Shown here: piece by piece, positions 9,110 through 18,888 of the stretch | Position numbering within the stretch: the stretch's first letter is position 1 | Layout: every line of letters begins with the position of its first letter | NCBI GenBank assembly: GCA_020160755.1 | Contig: JAIUPN010000001.1 | Span: forward strand, 248,001-312,000 | Length of the DNA: 64,000 bases | Source: Pseudomonadota bacterium | GTDB taxonomy: Bacteria; Pseudomonadota; Alphaproteobacteria; Sphingomonadales; Sphingomonadaceae | Reading direction: 5' to 3' | Notes under the pieces: generated by a model | What the model saw: only the letters and a program-made list of their open reading frames with translations | Databases searched by the model: none | Told to the model about the DNA's origin: nothing | Translations under genes and position numbers: made by a program

Positions 9110-10473
9110 ACGAGCGCATCATCCGGGGCCGGATCGACCGGGCGGGAGCGCTGGTGAGCGCCGACGCGCCGCTGCTGCGTCTGCAGCAGCGCGCGGGCGC
9201 AGGGCTCGACAAGCCGCTGGCGCTGCCGCATCTGGCGCGTCTCGTGACGCTGGCGCAGCGGCTACACCGCGACATCAGCCGCCCGCTCTACGCAGCCGAC
9301 GACCATAGCGACATCCACGCACTCGTGCGCATCACACCCGATGCCGAGGGCGCGAGCCTCGAAATTACCGACTGGCGTACCCGCCCGCTCGCGCAGCCGC
9401 AAATTCCGGCGATCGGCGATAGCGCGGCTGCTCCACAAGGCTGGACCTGGGAATGCGACCAGCAGTTGCGCATCGTTGCGCTGCGCGCTGCAACCGACGC
9501 TCCACCAATCCCCGGCGGCTGGGAAGCGCGTTCGCTTTCGGAACTGTTCGAGCTCCAGCCCGACGAAGACGGGCGCTTCCCGGTGCTGCGTGCGCTGGCG
9601 CGGCAATCGCGCTTCGACGGACAGCGTGTCCAGGTGGGCGATATGGCGATGACCCTGTCCGGCGAAGCCCTGTTCGACGCCACTGGCCGTTTCACCGGCT
9701 TCCGCGGCCTTGCCGTCGTTGCCGAAAAGCAGGCGTCGGCCGAACCCAAGGCCGGCGGGGCGCTGGTCGATCCGGCTTTCGGGTCGCTCCCCTTGTCCGA
9801 TCCGCAATTCGGACGCCGCATCGACGGCGCGCTGCGCGGGCCGCTCAGCCGCATCATTGCGACTGCCGAGACGATCTCGGGGCAGTTCGATGGTCCTATT
9901 CGCGCCGATTATGCACGTTATGCCGGTGATATCGCCCACGCTGGACGTCATCTGCTCGGCCTCGTCGACGACCTCGCCGACCTGCAGAATATCGAACGGC
10001 CCGGATTCAAGGCCGCGCGTGACGAAATCGACCTCGGCGACCTCGCGCGGCGTGCGGTCGGCTTGCTCGGCATGAAGGCCGAAGAAAAGGGCATTCGAAT
10101 CGACGCGCCGCGCACCGACGACCGGGCGCCGGCGACAGGCGAGTTCCGCCGCGTGTTGCAGGTCCTGCTCAACCTGCTCGGCAATGCGATCCGCTATTCG
10201 CCGGAGGATTCGCAGATATGGATCCGCGTCGACCGCGAAGGCGATCGCGCGATGGTGACCGTCGCCGACCAGGGGCAGGGGATCGACGCCGACCAGCAGG
10301 CGGTGGTGTTCGAGAAATTCGAGCGGCTAGGCCGCACCGACAGCGGGGGCTCGGGCCTCGGCCTCTATATCGCCCGCCGCCTTGCGCGCGCGATGGACGG
10401 CGACCTGACCGTCGACAGCGCGCCGGGGCAGGGTGCGCGCTTCACGCTCAGCCTGCCGGCGCGCGACGCCTGA
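9106..10473 (+). CDS. Histidine-kinase-like protein lacking the phospho-acceptor histidine
   Basis: 455 residues. The C-terminal HATPase domain is intact: N box LLNLLGNAIRYSP (Asn360), G1 box VADQGQGID (Asp388), F box VFEKFERLG, and G2 box GGSGLGLYIARRLA (about 414-427). Before it lies a helical dimerisation region, but the H box reads IDGALRGPLSRI: where SHELRTPL is expected, Gly241 replaces the histidine. About residues 110-210 look PAS-like (GRFTGFRGLAVV). No membrane segment or receiver domain. ATP binding is likely, but classical autophosphorylation is not. Compare DivL, a kinase-like cell-cycle protein that has tyrosine at this place. Confidence 0.85.
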   Translation: MNERIIRGRIDRAGALVSADAPLLRLQQRAGAGLDKPLALPHLARLVTLAQRLHRDISRPLYAADDHSDIHALVRITPDAEGASLEITDWRTRPLAQPQIPAIGDSAAAPQGWTWECDQQLRIVALRAATDAPPIPGGWEARSLSELFELQPDEDGRFPVLRALARQSRFDGQRVQVGDMAMTLSGEALFDATGRFTGFRGLAVVAEKQASAEPKAGGALVDPAFGSLPLSDPQFGRRIDGALRGPLSRIIATAETISGQFDGPIRADYARYAGDIAHAGRHLLGLVDDLADLQNIERPGFKAARDEIDLGDLARRAVGLLGMKAEEKGIRIDAPRTDDRAPATGEFRRVLQVLLNLLGNAIRYSPEDSQIWIRVDREGDRAMVTVADQGQGIDADQQAVVFEKFERLGRTDSGGSGLGLYIARRLARAMDGDLTVDSAPGQGARFTLSLPARDA

Positions 10474-10480
10474 ATCGAAA

Positions 10481-10506
10481 CGGCGGCGCAGTCGCCTGCA
10501 CCGCCG
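10481..10506. terminator. Bidirectional hairpin terminator between the kinase-like gene and gltA
   Basis: CGGCGG (10481-10486), GCAG, a 4-base loop, CTGC, then CCGCCG (10501-10506) fold into a strong stem with one internal mismatch. A runs flank both sides (ATCGAAA on the left, CTCGAAAAA on the right); the left one gives a short U tract to the minus-strand gltA transcript. It sits in the 58-base gap between convergent genes. Confidence 0.7.
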
Positions 10507-10531
10507 CTCGAAAAACATCCGGAAACCTGGC

Positions 10532-11815
10532 TTAGCGCTTGTCGACCGGGACAAACGGACGATGCGTCGGGCCGGTGTAGAGCTGGCGCGGACGGCCAAT
10601 CTTCTGTGCGGGGTCCGAAATCATTTCGTTCCACTGTGCGACCCAGCCAACGGTGCGAGCGAGTGCGAACAGCGCGGTGAACATCGTCGTCGGGAAGCCG
10701 ATCGCCGACAGAATCACGCCGGAGTAGAAATCGACGTTCGGGAAAAGCTTTTTCTCGATGAAATAGGGATCGTTCAGCGCCATTTCTTCGAGCTGCAGCG
10801 CAACCTCGAAGACCGGGTCGTTGACCTTCAGCGCTTCGAAAACTTCGCGCACCGTCTTTTGCATCACGGTCGCGCGCGGGTCGTAGTTCTTATAGACGCG
10901 ATGGCCGAAGCCCATCAGGCGGAACGGATCGTCCTTGTCCTTCGCACGCGCGATATATTCCGGAATGCGTTCCGGACGGCCGATTTCACGCAGCATGTTG
11001 AGCGCGGCTTCGTTCGCCCCGCCATGCGCGGGGCCCCACAGGCAGGCGATGCCCGCCGCGATGCACGCAAAGGGATTGGCACCCGACGAGCCGGCGAGGC
11101 GGACGGTCGAGGTCGACGCATTCTGTTCATGATCGGCGTGGAGGATGAAGATGCGATCGAGCGCGCGTTCGACGACCGGGTTCACCTCATAGGGTTCCGC
11201 GGGCACGCCAAAGGTCATGCGCAGGAAATTGCCGGTGTAGCTCAGCTTGTTGTCGGGATAGACGAACGGCTGGCCGACCGAATATTTATACGCCATCGCG
11301 GCGATCGTCGGCATCTTGGCGATCAGGCGGTGGCTGGCAATCATCCGCTGGTGCGGATCGTGGATCTCGGTCGAGTCGTGATAGAAGGCCGAAAGCGCGC
11401 CAACGACGCCGCACATCACCGCCATCGGGTGCGCATCGCGGCGGAAACCGCGATAGAAGGTCGCGAGCTGCTCGTGCAGCATCGTGTGGCGGGTGATCGT
11501 GTTGTCGAAGTCCGCCAGTTCCTGCGCATTCGGCAGTTCGCCGTTGAGGAGCAGATAGCAGGTTTCCATGAAGCTCGAATGCTCGGCGAGGTCGCCGATG
11601 GCGTAACCACGGTGGAGCAGGACACCCTCATCGCCATCGATGTAGGTGATCTGCGATTCACAGCTCGCGGTCGAGGTGAAGCCCGGATCGTAAGTGAACG
11701 CGCCGGTCTGCGCATAGAATTTGCGGATATCGACGACATCGGGGCCGACGGTGCCCGACAGGACAGGGCTGTCGACGGTCTTGTCGCCCAGCGTGATTTT
11801 CGCGGTGTCGGTCAT
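10532..11815 (-). CDS. gltA: Citrate synthase (type II, hexameric)
   Basis: Condenses oxaloacetate and acetyl-CoA to citrate in the TCA cycle. 427 residues, the length of Gram-negative type II enzymes. Family signatures visible: the N-terminal [18 protein letters not shown], the catalytic-histidine loop [13 protein letters not shown], and [14 protein letters not shown] with the substrate-binding His and Arg. Start ATG 11815 is unambiguous. It lies directly downstream of gltX on the same strand with a 38-base gap and ends at a hairpin shared with the convergent kinase-like gene. Confidence 0.97.
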   Translation of the reverse strand: MTDTAKITLGDKTVDSPVLSGTVGPDVVDIRKFYAQTGAFTYDPGFTSTASCESQITYIDGDEGVLLHRGYAIGDLAEHSSFMETCYLLLNGELPNAQELADFDNTITRHTMLHEQLATFYRGFRRDAHPMAVMCGVVGALSAFYHDSTEIHDPHQRMIASHRLIAKMPTIAAMAYKYSVGQPFVYPDNKLSYTGNFLRMTFGVPAEPYEVNPVVERALDRIFILHADHEQNASTSTVRLAGSSGANPFACIAAGIACLWGPAHGGANEAALNMLREIGRPERIPEYIARAKDKDDPFRLMGFGHRVYKNYDPRATVMQKTVREVFEALKVNDPVFEVALQLEEMALNDPYFIEKKLFPNVDFYSGVILSAIGFPTTMFTALFALARTVGWVAQWNEMISDPAQKIGRPRQLYTGPTHRPFVPVDKR

Positions 11816-11853
11816 ATAATGTTCCCTGTACTGACGGCGGGGAGAGAGAGCGG

Positions 11854-13335
11854 CTACGCCCCTGCCGGATAATGTTGCGCTGCGTCAAGTCGAGCCAGAC
11901 TGACATCTCGTCCGAGCAACAGCAGCACGTCGAAAATTCCCGGGGAAACGGTTCGGCCGGTTAATGCAGCGCGTAGCGGTTGCGCCAATTTACCGAGCCC
12001 CAGTTCGGCAGCTTCGGCTTCGGCGCGCACGGCAGCGTCCAGCTCTTCTGTTGTCCAGTCGTTCAGCCCGCGTAGCCGCTCTGTCACAGCGGCAAGCAAG
12101 CCTTCGGGCGCGGCCTTTAGCACCTCAATTGCCTTTTCGTCCACCGGCAACGGGTCCGGCTGGAACAGGAACGTCGCGCCATCGGCGATTTCGTCGAGCG
12201 TCTTGGCGCGCGGTTTGAGCGCATCCATTGCACGCGTCAGCAGGGCACGGTCGGCATCGCCGAGCGCGCGGCCGACGAGCTTCTCGACGCGCGGGACCAC
12301 GAGGCTGGCAAGGCGCGCATCATCGGCTTCGCGGATATAGTGGCCGTTGAGATTTTCGAGCTTCTTGAAATCGAAACGCGAGGGCGAGCGGCCGACATGG
12401 TCGAGCTCGAACCACTCGACGGCCTGTTCGCGGCTGATGATCTCGTCGTCGCCATGCCCCCAGCCGAGGCGAAGCAGGTAATTGTTCACCGCTTCGGCAA
12501 GATAGCCCATCTCGTCGCGATATGCATCGACGCCGAGCGCGCCGTGGCGCTTCGACAGCTTCGCGCCATCAGCACCGTGGATCAGCGGGACATGCGCATA
12601 TACCGGCTCGCGCCAGCCCATCGAACGGATCAGCGCCAGCTGGCGGAAGGCGTTGTTGAGATGGTCGTCGCCGCGGATCACGTGCGTCACGCCCATGTCG
12701 TTGTCGTCGACCACGACGCTGAGCATATAGGTCGGCGTGCCGTCGCTGCGCAGCAGGATGAAATCGTCGAGTTCGGCATTCTGGACGGTGACGTCGCCCT
12801 GCACCTTGTCGGCGATCGTCACAGCACCATCCTGCGGCGCGCGCAGGCGGATGACGTGCGGCACCGACGGGTCGCCGTCGTCGCGGTCGCGCCAGGGGCT
12901 GCGGACGCGGAAGGGCAGGCGTTTTTCCTGTGCTTCGGCGCGCATCGCGGCGAGTTCGTCCTGCGTCAGGTAACAGCGATAGGCCTCGCCTTTCGCGAGC
13001 AGTTCATGCGCGACTTCGGCGTGGCGCGGTGCACGCGCGAACTGGAACACCGTTTCGCCGTCCCAGTCGAGGTCGAGCCACTGCATTCCGTCGAGAATCG
13101 CGTCGATCGCCGCATCGGTCGACCGGGCGCGGTCGGTATCTTCGATGCGCAGCAGGAATTTGCCGCCGTGATGGCGCGCGAACAGCCAGTTGAACAGCGC
13201 GGTGCGCGCGCCGCCGATGTGCAGATAGCCGGTCGGCGAGGGCGCAAAGCGCGTCACCACATCGGCGCCGGCCGCTTCGGTCGTCGCTCCAGCCACTTTG
13301 GTTTGGTTTTCGGTTGCCACTGCGGCCTCTTTCAC
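11854..13335 (-). CDS. gltX: Glutamyl-tRNA synthetase
   Basis: Class I aminoacyl-tRNA synthetase of 493 residues. The HIGH-type motif is in [19 protein letters not shown] (about 29-47) and the KMSKS-type loop is KLSKRHG (about residue 260). The start is GTG 13335; a second GTG five codons later is possible, and the first 25 residues (Ala/Thr-rich) are not conserved in the family. Sphingomonads often carry more than one GltX-type enzyme, so whether this one charges tRNA-Glu only or also tRNA-Gln is open. It is divergent from comEC with only 43 bases between the starts. Confidence 0.95.
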   Translation of the reverse strand: MKEAAVATENQTKVAGATTEAAGADVVTRFAPSPTGYLHIGGARTALFNWLFARHHGGKFLLRIEDTDRARSTDAAIDAILDGMQWLDLDWDGETVFQFARAPRHAEVAHELLAKGEAYRCYLTQDELAAMRAEAQEKRLPFRVRSPWRDRDDGDPSVPHVIRLRAPQDGAVTIADKVQGDVTVQNAELDDFILLRSDGTPTYMLSVVVDDNDMGVTHVIRGDDHLNNAFRQLALIRSMGWREPVYAHVPLIHGADGAKLSKRHGALGVDAYRDEMGYLAEAVNNYLLRLGWGHGDDEIISREQAVEWFELDHVGRSPSRFDFKKLENLNGHYIREADDARLASLVVPRVEKLVGRALGDADRALLTRAMDALKPRAKTLDEIADGATFLFQPDPLPVDEKAIEVLKAAPEGLLAAVTERLRGLNDWTTEELDAAVRAEAEAAELGLGKLAQPLRAALTGRTVSPGIFDVLLLLGRDVSLARLDAAQHYPAGA

Positions 13336-13378
13336 TCACTTTGCCGCCCAGTTGGGCGGGATCGGGGGTGCCCCTAGC

Positions 13379-15538
13379 ATGGCGACAGGGCCGCTTCAAA
13401 CGCCCATTGTGCGAGATCGGGGCAGTCTCCGGCGTCGGATGGCCGACGCTCTCGAAATGCGGCTGGAAGCCGAGCGCGAGCGGGTCGGGCTGTGGCTGCC
13501 CGTTGCGCTGGGTGTGGGCATCGCGGCCTGGTTCGCCCTTCCGTCGATGACGCACTGGATCGGGCTCCTCCTCCTGTTGGCCGGCGGTGCGCTTGGCGGG
13601 CTTTTGCTCGGCTGGCGCGGACGCCTCGGCCGCTCGATCGTCATCGCGTGTGCGGCGATAGCGGTGGGCCTGTTGCTCGTCTGGGGTCGCGCGCTTTGGG
13701 TGTCCGCGCCCGTCCTCGCCGCACCGGTCGTTACCGGGTTTTCTGCGGTCGTCGAACGCGTGGAGCCTCTGCCCGCGAAGGGTCAGCTACGCATCCTGGC
13801 ACGACCACAGCGGCGGAGCGATCTGCCCCCGCGCGTGCGACTCACCCTGCGCAGCGAGCAGGCGACGGGCCTTGTTGACGGCGAGACGATCGGCGTGCGC
13901 GCCCGGTTGATGCCGCCGCCGACCGCGAGTCTGCCGGGCGGCTATGATTTCGCGCAGCGTGCATGGTTCGATCGTATCGGCGCGGTGGGAACCGTGCTCG
14001 GGGATGTTTCGCACGCGCCGGGTAGCGGGCCCGCGGCGGCGGCGCTGCGCGCGCGGCTTAGCGCACATATCCACGATCAGGTCGAAGGATCGGCAGGCGG
14101 CATCGCGGCGGCTCTTGTGACCGGCGATCGTGGCGCGATCAGCGAGGCGGACGAAGAGGCTATGCGGCGCAGCGGCCTTGCGCACCTCCTGTCGATCAGC
14201 GGTCTGCATGTGACCGCGGTGGTCGGTTTTGCGATGCTACTGACGATGCGGCTCCTCGCGCTCAACCGCCGGCTCGCACTCGCGGGCTATGTCCTGCCGC
14301 TTGCCGCCGCCGCAGGTGCGCTTGCGGGAGGGGGGTATACGCTTCTCGCGGGGGCGGAGGTTCCGACGCTGCGGTCGTTTATCGCTGCACTCCTCGTGCT
14401 CGTAGCCTTTTTGATGGGGCGTGAGGCGCTGACATTGCGGCTGGTCGCGGCGGGCGCATTGATCGTCCTGATCTGGCGACCCGAATCGCTTGCCGGGCCG
14501 AGCTTTCAGCTCAGTTTTGCGGCGGTTACCGCCATCATTGCGCTCCACGAGAGCCGCGCGATGCAGGCATTTCTTGCGCGCCGCGAAGAGCCATGGCCGG
14601 TTCGACTGGGGCGCGGTATCGCCGGGCTGCTGATCACCGGCCTCATCGTCGAAGTCGCGCTCGCACCGATCGCGCTGTTCCATTTCCACAAGGCTGGGCT
14701 CTACGGCGCGCTGGCCAATGTCATCGCAATCCCGCTCACGACATTCGTCATCATGCCGTTCGAGGCACTGGCGCTGCTATGCGACAGCGTTGGCCTCGGC
14801 GCCCCATTCTGGTGGGTCACCGAACAGGCGCTGCGGGTGCTGATCGGCCTTGCGCACGGCGTCGCCGAGGCGCCAGGTGCTGTCGCCATGTTGCCGAGCT
14901 TTCCGCCATGGGGTTTCGCACTCGCTGTTTTCGGGGGGCTCTGGATCCTGCTCTGGCAAACCCGCTGGCGGCGGGCCGGCGTTGTTCCGCTTGTCGTCGG
15001 GGTGGCCGCATTGCTCGCCCAGCCGCGGCCCGACCTGCTCGTCACCGGCGATGGTCGCCATATCGCCGCGGCTCTTCCCGATGGCAGCTATGCGCTGCTC
15101 CGCGACCGCGCCGGCGATTATATTCGTGACACGATGGCGGAGGCGGCGGGTGTTGATACGCCGCTCGGCGCGCTGACCGAACTCGACCATGTCGAATGCA
15201 ACCGCGATTTCTGCCGCTGGAGTCAGGGCGCCGGCGCGGCGCCGCGCATCATCCTTGCCTCGCGGGGCAGTGATCGGATCGAAGGTGCTGACATGGCGAC
15301 TGCCTGCGCTGCTGCCGATGTCGTGATCAGCGACCGCTGGCTACCGCGCGAATGCGCCGCACGCTGGATGACGATCGATCGCGACAGCCTCGCCGAAACG
15401 GGCGGGCTGGCACTCTATCTGGGCGACGTGCCCGAAGCCGTTACCAGTTTGCGAGCCGGCGACGAGCATCCGTGGCGCCTGCCGCCGCAAGTCAGTGGTA
15501 ACGACGAAGCAGTCCCGACAGCCGCCCTTGCACGATAA
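13379..15538 (+). CDS. comEC: ComEC/Rec2 family DNA-uptake channel protein
   Basis: 719-residue inner-membrane protein. The N-terminal half holds hydrophobic segments and the DUF4131-type soluble part; the Competence domain carries the hallmark [18 protein letters not shown]. Many membrane segments follow to about residue 560. The C-terminal 160 residues are soluble, but they lack the HxHxDH metal-binding motif of the beta-lactamase-like nuclease domain found in Gram-positive ComEC. ATG 13379 is the chosen start; the frame is open to 13298, but that would overlap the gltX start. The gene's 3' end overlaps lexA tail-to-tail by 47 bases. The role is inferred from the family; other competence genes are not in the window. 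Confidence 0.9.
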   Translation: MATGPLQTPIVRDRGSLRRRMADALEMRLEAERERVGLWLPVALGVGIAAWFALPSMTHWIGLLLLLAGGALGGLLLGWRGRLGRSIVIACAAIAVGLLLVWGRALWVSAPVLAAPVVTGFSAVVERVEPLPAKGQLRILARPQRRSDLPPRVRLTLRSEQATGLVDGETIGVRARLMPPPTASLPGGYDFAQRAWFDRIGAVGTVLGDVSHAPGSGPAAAALRARLSAHIHDQVEGSAGGIAAALVTGDRGAISEADEEAMRRSGLAHLLSISGLHVTAVVGFAMLLTMRLLALNRRLALAGYVLPLAAAAGALAGGGYTLLAGAEVPTLRSFIAALLVLVAFLMGREALTLRLVAAGALIVLIWRPESLAGPSFQLSFAAVTAIIALHESRAMQAFLARREEPWPVRLGRGIAGLLITGLIVEVALAPIALFHFHKAGLYGALANVIAIPLTTFVIMPFEALALLCDSVGLGAPFWWVTEQALRVLIGLAHGVAEAPGAVAMLPSFPPWGFALAVFGGLWILLWQTRWRRAGVVPLVVGVAALLAQPRPDLLVTGDGRHIAAALPDGSYALLRDRAGDYIRDTMAEAAGVDTPLGALTELDHVECNRDFCRWSQGAGAAPRIILASRGSDRIEGADMATACAAADVVISDRWLPRECAARWMTIDRDSLAETGGLALYLGDVPEAVTSLRAGDEHPWRLPPQVSGNDEAVPTAALAR

Positions 15539-16175
15539 CGCGCTCGGCAGGGTAGCGCTGCGGTTCATAGGCGCTGTTCGCGGGATCGAGGCGGATCATC
15601 CGGCCTTCGCGGCGGAAATATTTGAGCGTCGCGTCCTGCCCGTCGACGAGCGCGACGACGATGTCGCCTTCGCGGGCGGTGCTTGCCTTCTGGATCAGCG
15701 CATAGTCGCCGTCGAAAATGCCCGCTTCGACCATCGAATCGCCCGAGACTTCGAGCGCATAATGTTCGCCCGAACCGAGCAGCGCGGCAGGGACGGCGAG
15801 GTTATTGTGATCCTCGAACGCCTCGATCGGCACGCCCGCGGCGATCTTGCCGTGGAGTGGCACCTCGACGATGTCGTTCGCCGCGATCGGGCGCATCGCC
15901 GGGGCTGGCTTGCGCAGCGGAACGATATTGTCGCGATCATCGCGCACGGCGGGCTTTGCGGCGTCGGGCACCTTGAGCACTTCGAGCGCGCGCGCACGAT
16001 TGGGCAGGCGGCGGAGGAATCCTCTTTCTTCCAAAGCACTTATCAGGCGATGTATACCCGATTTCGACTTGAGGCCGAGCGCCTCCTTCATCTCTTCGAA
16101 CGACGGCGAAATGCCGCTGGCGTCGAGCCGTTCCTGGATGAAGTGGAGCAGTTCATGCTGCTTGGCGGTCAACAT
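15492..16175 (-). CDS. lexA: LexA, SOS-response transcriptional repressor
   Basis: 227 residues. The N-terminal winged helix (1-68) has [20 protein letters not shown] as recognition region; the linker carries the self-cleavage bond Ala113-Gly114 in KIAAGVP, and the catalytic dyad is Ser147 (SGDSMVE) with Lys185 (ATLKYF). RecA-stimulated cleavage releases the SOS regulon. The start ATG 16175 gives the family-standard N terminus [10 protein letters not shown]. An SOS box lies 49-63 bases upstream, so it represses itself. It follows moeA on the same strand after 76 bases, the usual alphaproteobacterial order. Confidence 0.97.
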   Translation of the reverse strand: MLTAKQHELLHFIQERLDASGISPSFEEMKEALGLKSKSGIHRLISALEERGFLRRLPNRARALEVLKVPDAAKPAVRDDRDNIVPLRKPAPAMRPIAANDIVEVPLHGKIAAGVPIEAFEDHNNLAVPAALLGSGEHYALEVSGDSMVEAGIFDGDYALIQKASTAREGDIVVALVDGQDATLKYFRREGRMIRLDPANSAYEPQRYPAERVIVQGRLSGLLRRYH

Positions 16176-16223
16176 CGGTCGTTCTCCATGATGGCCTGAA
16201 TGGCCCGGCGCTGGACATAGAGA

Positions 16224-16238
16224 GAACGATAGTGGAAC
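16224..16238 (-). promoter_or_regulatory. SOS box (LexA operator) of lexA
   Basis: GAAC (16224-16227), 7 bases, GAAC (16235-16238); read on the minus strand this is GTTC-N7-GTTC, the direct-repeat operator known for alphaproteobacterial LexA. A third GAAC follows at 16245-16248 after 6 bases. The site lies in the moeA-lexA gap, giving lexA its own regulated promoter within the moaC-moeA-lexA run. Confidence 0.85.
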
Positions 16239-16251
16239 AAAGCGGAACTTG

Positions 16252-17442
16252 TCAAGCGATGGCGATATAGTCCGCCATTTGGCCGGTATCGCGGGCTGTC
16301 GCGCCAATCTCGCGGATCAGCAGGGCGTTGGCCGACGCAAGCGGCAATGTGAGTCCGCTTTCCTGCCCGAAAAGCGGAAGGAGCTCACCGTTTTCGAGTC
16401 GCGCACGCAGATAATCGCGCCGTGAGCCGCCCGCGGACAAGGCCGCAGCGAGCGGCGCGCGATGCACCTTTGGCAGTGGATCGCGCGCGCCGGCGAGGTG
16501 CCGGACGAGCGGTAGCAGGAACATGGTCGCGGTGACGAACGCCGACGAAGGGTTACCGGGAAGGCCGAGCAGGATCGCATCGCCGAGCCTGCCGGCGATC
16601 ACGGGCTTGCCGGGGCGCATCGCGATACGCCAGAAATCGAGATTCCCGCCAGCCGCTTCAAGTGCGCCGCGAACATGATCATGGTCGCCGACCGAGGCGC
16701 CGCCTACGGTAACGATGACGTCGTGACGTCGCGCCAGTTCCTTGAGAACATGAGCGAGTTTTTCCCGGTCATCGGGAATGTGATGCGGCAGGACCGGATC
16801 GGCGACCTCGCCCGCGAGCATCGCCGCGAGCATCGCGCCATTGCTGTCGGGGATCTGGCCGGGCGCGAGCGGGCGTCCGGGCTGCACCAGCTCGTCGCCT
16901 GTCGTGACGATCGCGACGCGCGGGCGCGTACCGACAACAAGCTGTCCGGCGCCGCTCATCGCCGCCGCGGCTATCGCACCGGGAGTCATTCGGGTTCCCG
17001 CCGGCAACAGGCAGTCGCCCGCGGCGAAATCGATCGCGCGCGCGCGGATATGGCGGTCGCGCGAACCCGGCCCGTCGCCCGTGAGCACAAGCCGCCCGCC
17101 TGACAGCGCCACATCTTCCTGTACGACCACGGTATCGGCGCCCTCTGGCAGCATTGCCCCGGTAAAGATACGCATAGCCTGGCCCGCGTCGACACGCAGG
17201 GAGGGCACCGAACCGGCAGCCGCCTCGCCGATGACGTGCCAGGGCCCCGGCAAGTCGTCGAAGCGAATCGCGTAACCGTCCATGGCCGACAGGGCAGCTG
17301 CGGGCTGGTCGCGCAAAGCGAGCACATCTTGCGAAAGATAGCGCCCAAGCGACTCGTATAGCGCGATATTTTCGGTACCGAGCGGCGCGCGTAGCGCCAG
17401 CAGCCGGGTCTGCGCTTCCTCGACGGGAAGCAGGCCGCTCAT
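16252..17442 (-). CDS. moeA: MoeA, molybdopterin molybdotransferase
   Basis: Inserts molybdate into adenylylated molybdopterin in cofactor biosynthesis. 396 residues. Visible signatures: SAMDGYAIR in the N-terminal part, then [28 protein letters not shown], the PDSNGAML loop, [14 protein letters not shown] and the C-terminal MRPGKPV...[11 protein letters not shown]. The start ATG 17442 overlaps the moaC stop by four bases (ATGA). The open frame runs about 80 codons further upstream but only over moaC in another frame. Confidence 0.95.
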   Translation of the reverse strand: MSGLLPVEEAQTRLLALRAPLGTENIALYESLGRYLSQDVLALRDQPAAALSAMDGYAIRFDDLPGPWHVIGEAAAGSVPSLRVDAGQAMRIFTGAMLPEGADTVVVQEDVALSGGRLVLTGDGPGSRDRHIRARAIDFAAGDCLLPAGTRMTPGAIAAAAMSGAGQLVVGTRPRVAIVTTGDELVQPGRPLAPGQIPDSNGAMLAAMLAGEVADPVLPHHIPDDREKLAHVLKELARRHDVIVTVGGASVGDHDHVRGALEAAGGNLDFWRIAMRPGKPVIAGRLGDAILLGLPGNPSSAFVTATMFLLPLVRHLAGARDPLPKVHRAPLAAALSAGGSRRDYLRARLENGELLPLFGQESGLTLPLASANALLIREIGATARDTGQMADYIAIA

Positions 17443-17912
17443 GCGGCGCACCAGTCGCCCGAACGCCCGCCGCTCTTTTCGAGCAGGCGGATGTCGCCGA
17501 GCACCATCGCGCGATCGAGCGCCTTGGCCATGTCGTAGAGCGTCAGAAGTGCGACCGAGGCGGCGGTAAGCGCCTCCATCTCGACGCCCGTCGGCCCGCT
17601 CGTCTGGGCGACAGCGATGACAGATATCCCGTTGTCTTCCCATTCGAAATCTACACCGACCTTGGTCAGCGCGAGCGGGTGGCAAAGCGGGATGAGCTCG
17701 GCGGTACGCTTCGCGGCCATGATCCCGGCGATCCGCGCGGTCGACAAAACATCGCCCTTGGGCGCGTTGCCGTTGCGAATGGCTTCAAGCGCCCCTGCCG
17801 ACATGGTGATGCGCCCGCCGGCGACCGCGCGGCGCTGCGTGACGGGCTTGGCACCGACATCGACCATATGCGCCGCGCCTGTTTCGTCGAGATGAGTCGG
17901 TCTGTTTGTCAT
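17439..17912 (-). CDS. moaC: MoaC, cyclic pyranopterin monophosphate synthase
   Basis: Converts 3',8-cyclo-7,8-dihydro-GTP to cyclic pyranopterin monophosphate, the first pterin of molybdenum cofactor synthesis. 157 residues, normal length. Motifs: [43 protein letters not shown] (about 74-80) and [21 protein letters not shown] with the catalytic-lysine region following. Start ATG 17912 is the family start. It is translationally coupled to moeA. In many alphaproteobacteria moaC directly follows trpC; here catB stands between them. Confidence 0.96.
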   Translation of the reverse strand: MTNRPTHLDETGAAHMVDVGAKPVTQRRAVAGGRITMSAGALEAIRNGNAPKGDVLSTARIAGIMAAKRTAELIPLCHPLALTKVGVDFEWEDNGISVIAVAQTSGPTGVEMEALTAASVALLTLYDMAKALDRAMVLGDIRLLEKSGGRSGDWCAA

Positions 17913-17933
17913 GACGCAAGCCAAGCAACGGCT

Positions 17934-17978
17934 GGCCCGAAAGGCAAGACGCTTTGGTCGCTTCAAGGCGTTCGGGCC
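17934..17978 (-). promoter_or_regulatory. Hairpin in the presumed moaC leader
   Basis: GGCCCGAA (17934-17941) and TTCGGGCC (17971-17978) form an 8-bp stem 22 bases upstream of the moaC start, with a 29-base loop that may pair further. It could be a leader structure or chance. I see no match to a known riboswitch. Confidence 0.3.
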
Positions 17979-18103
17979 TTGCAACAGGGCCGATAATCGG
18001 CGCATGGTGTCCGGTATGAAGTCCGCCGACTGTACCATCTGAATCGGCTTTCGCGTTTCGACGCGGGAAGCCTTCACGCTGGCGCGCGCGAGCCCGCCGG
18101 TCC

Positions 18104-18147
18104 GCGTCCGCATGTGCGGACGCATGAACCGAAGCCGTAAATACGGC
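18104..18147 (+). promoter_or_regulatory. Two consecutive hairpins in the catB leader
   Basis: GCGTCCGCA (18104-18112), TG, TGCGGACGC (18115-18123) is a perfect 9-bp inverted repeat; GCCGT (18134-18138), AAAT, ACGGC (18143-18147) is a second small hairpin. They end 22 bases before the catB start. The first could be an operator, or both could form a translational or transcriptional attenuator, as known for some inducible phenicol-resistance genes. Confidence 0.5.
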
Positions 18148-18168
18148 CCAGATTCGATGGTAACTTGC

Positions 18169-18807
18169 ATGAACAATTTTTTCGAAAGCCCCTTCAAGGG
18201 CATCACGCTCGACCGACAGGTCCCGAATCCGAACATCGTTGTCGGCCGCTACAGCTATTATTCGGGCTATTACCACGGCCACAGTTTCGACGACTGCGCC
18301 CGTTTCCTTTTTCCGGACGAGGGCGTCGACCGACTCGTCATCGGCAGCTTCTGCTCGATCGGCTCGGGTGCCGCCTTCATCATGGCGGGCAATCAGGGGC
18401 ACAGGAACGACTGGATAAGCACCTTTCCCTTCTTCTGGATGCCTGAAGTGGCCGCCTTTGCCGGGGCAGCCAACGGTTTCGAGCCCGCAGGCGATACCGT
18501 AATCGGCAACGACGTGTGGATCGGGTCGGAAGCGATTATCATGCCAGGCGTCAGGGTCGGCGACGGGGCCGTAATCGGGACACGCGCCCTCGTGACGCGC
18601 GATGTGGAACCCTATGCCATCGTCGGCGGGAACCCCGCGCGAGTGATCCGCAAGCGCTTCGATGAGGCACATATCGCCATGCTGCTCGAACTCGCGTGGT
18701 GGCGCTGGACCGACGATCAGCTTCGTGAGGCGATGCCGATCCTCACCAGCGCGGGCGTCGGTGCGCTTCACGACCATTGGCGCGATTCGATCGCCGGAAA
18801 GGCATAG
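18169..18807 (+). CDS. catB: Type B (xenobiotic) chloramphenicol O-acetyltransferase
   Basis: A 212-residue left-handed beta-helix acetyltransferase of the XAT/CatB family. The N terminus [18 protein letters not shown] and the segments [37 protein letters not shown] (His78, the catalytic position), [15 protein letters not shown] and [16 protein letters not shown] are family hallmarks. It would acetylate chloramphenicol with acetyl-CoA; natural substrates of chromosomal copies are uncertain. ATG 18169 is chosen over ATG 18112, which lies inside a hairpin and adds unconserved residues. The gene interrupts the trpC-moaC neighbourhood on the opposite strand; by hand count 30 of its first 40 codons end in G or C. 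Confidence 0.93.
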   Translation: MNNFFESPFKGITLDRQVPNPNIVVGRYSYYSGYYHGHSFDDCARFLFPDEGVDRLVIGSFCSIGSGAAFIMAGNQGHRNDWISTFPFFWMPEVAAFAGAANGFEPAGDTVIGNDVWIGSEAIIMPGVRVGDGAVIGTRALVTRDVEPYAIVGGNPARVIRKRFDEAHIAMLLELAWWRWTDDQLREAMPILTSAGVGALHDHWRDSIAGKA

Positions 18808-18817
18808 CCCGGGAACC

Positions 18818-18864
18818 GACGCGTCTGCCCGTCGCTGCTCTCGAAACGGAAGGGCAGGCGCGTC
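18818..18864. terminator. Long-stem hairpin between catB and trpC (convergent)
   Basis: GACGCGTCTGCCC (18818-18830) pairs with GGGCAGGCGCGTC (18852-18864), a 13-bp stem with one G-U pair and a 21-base loop, in the 81-base gap between convergent genes. No U tract follows on either side, so termination efficiency is uncertain. Confidence 0.55.
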
Positions 18865-18888
18865 GCCGATAACGTACGCGTGCGGCGT

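Noticed and set aside
18112..18168. Upstream ATG for catB adding 19 residues
   Set aside because: It lies inside a hairpin and the extra residues have no counterpart in the family; ATG 18169 gives the conserved N terminus.
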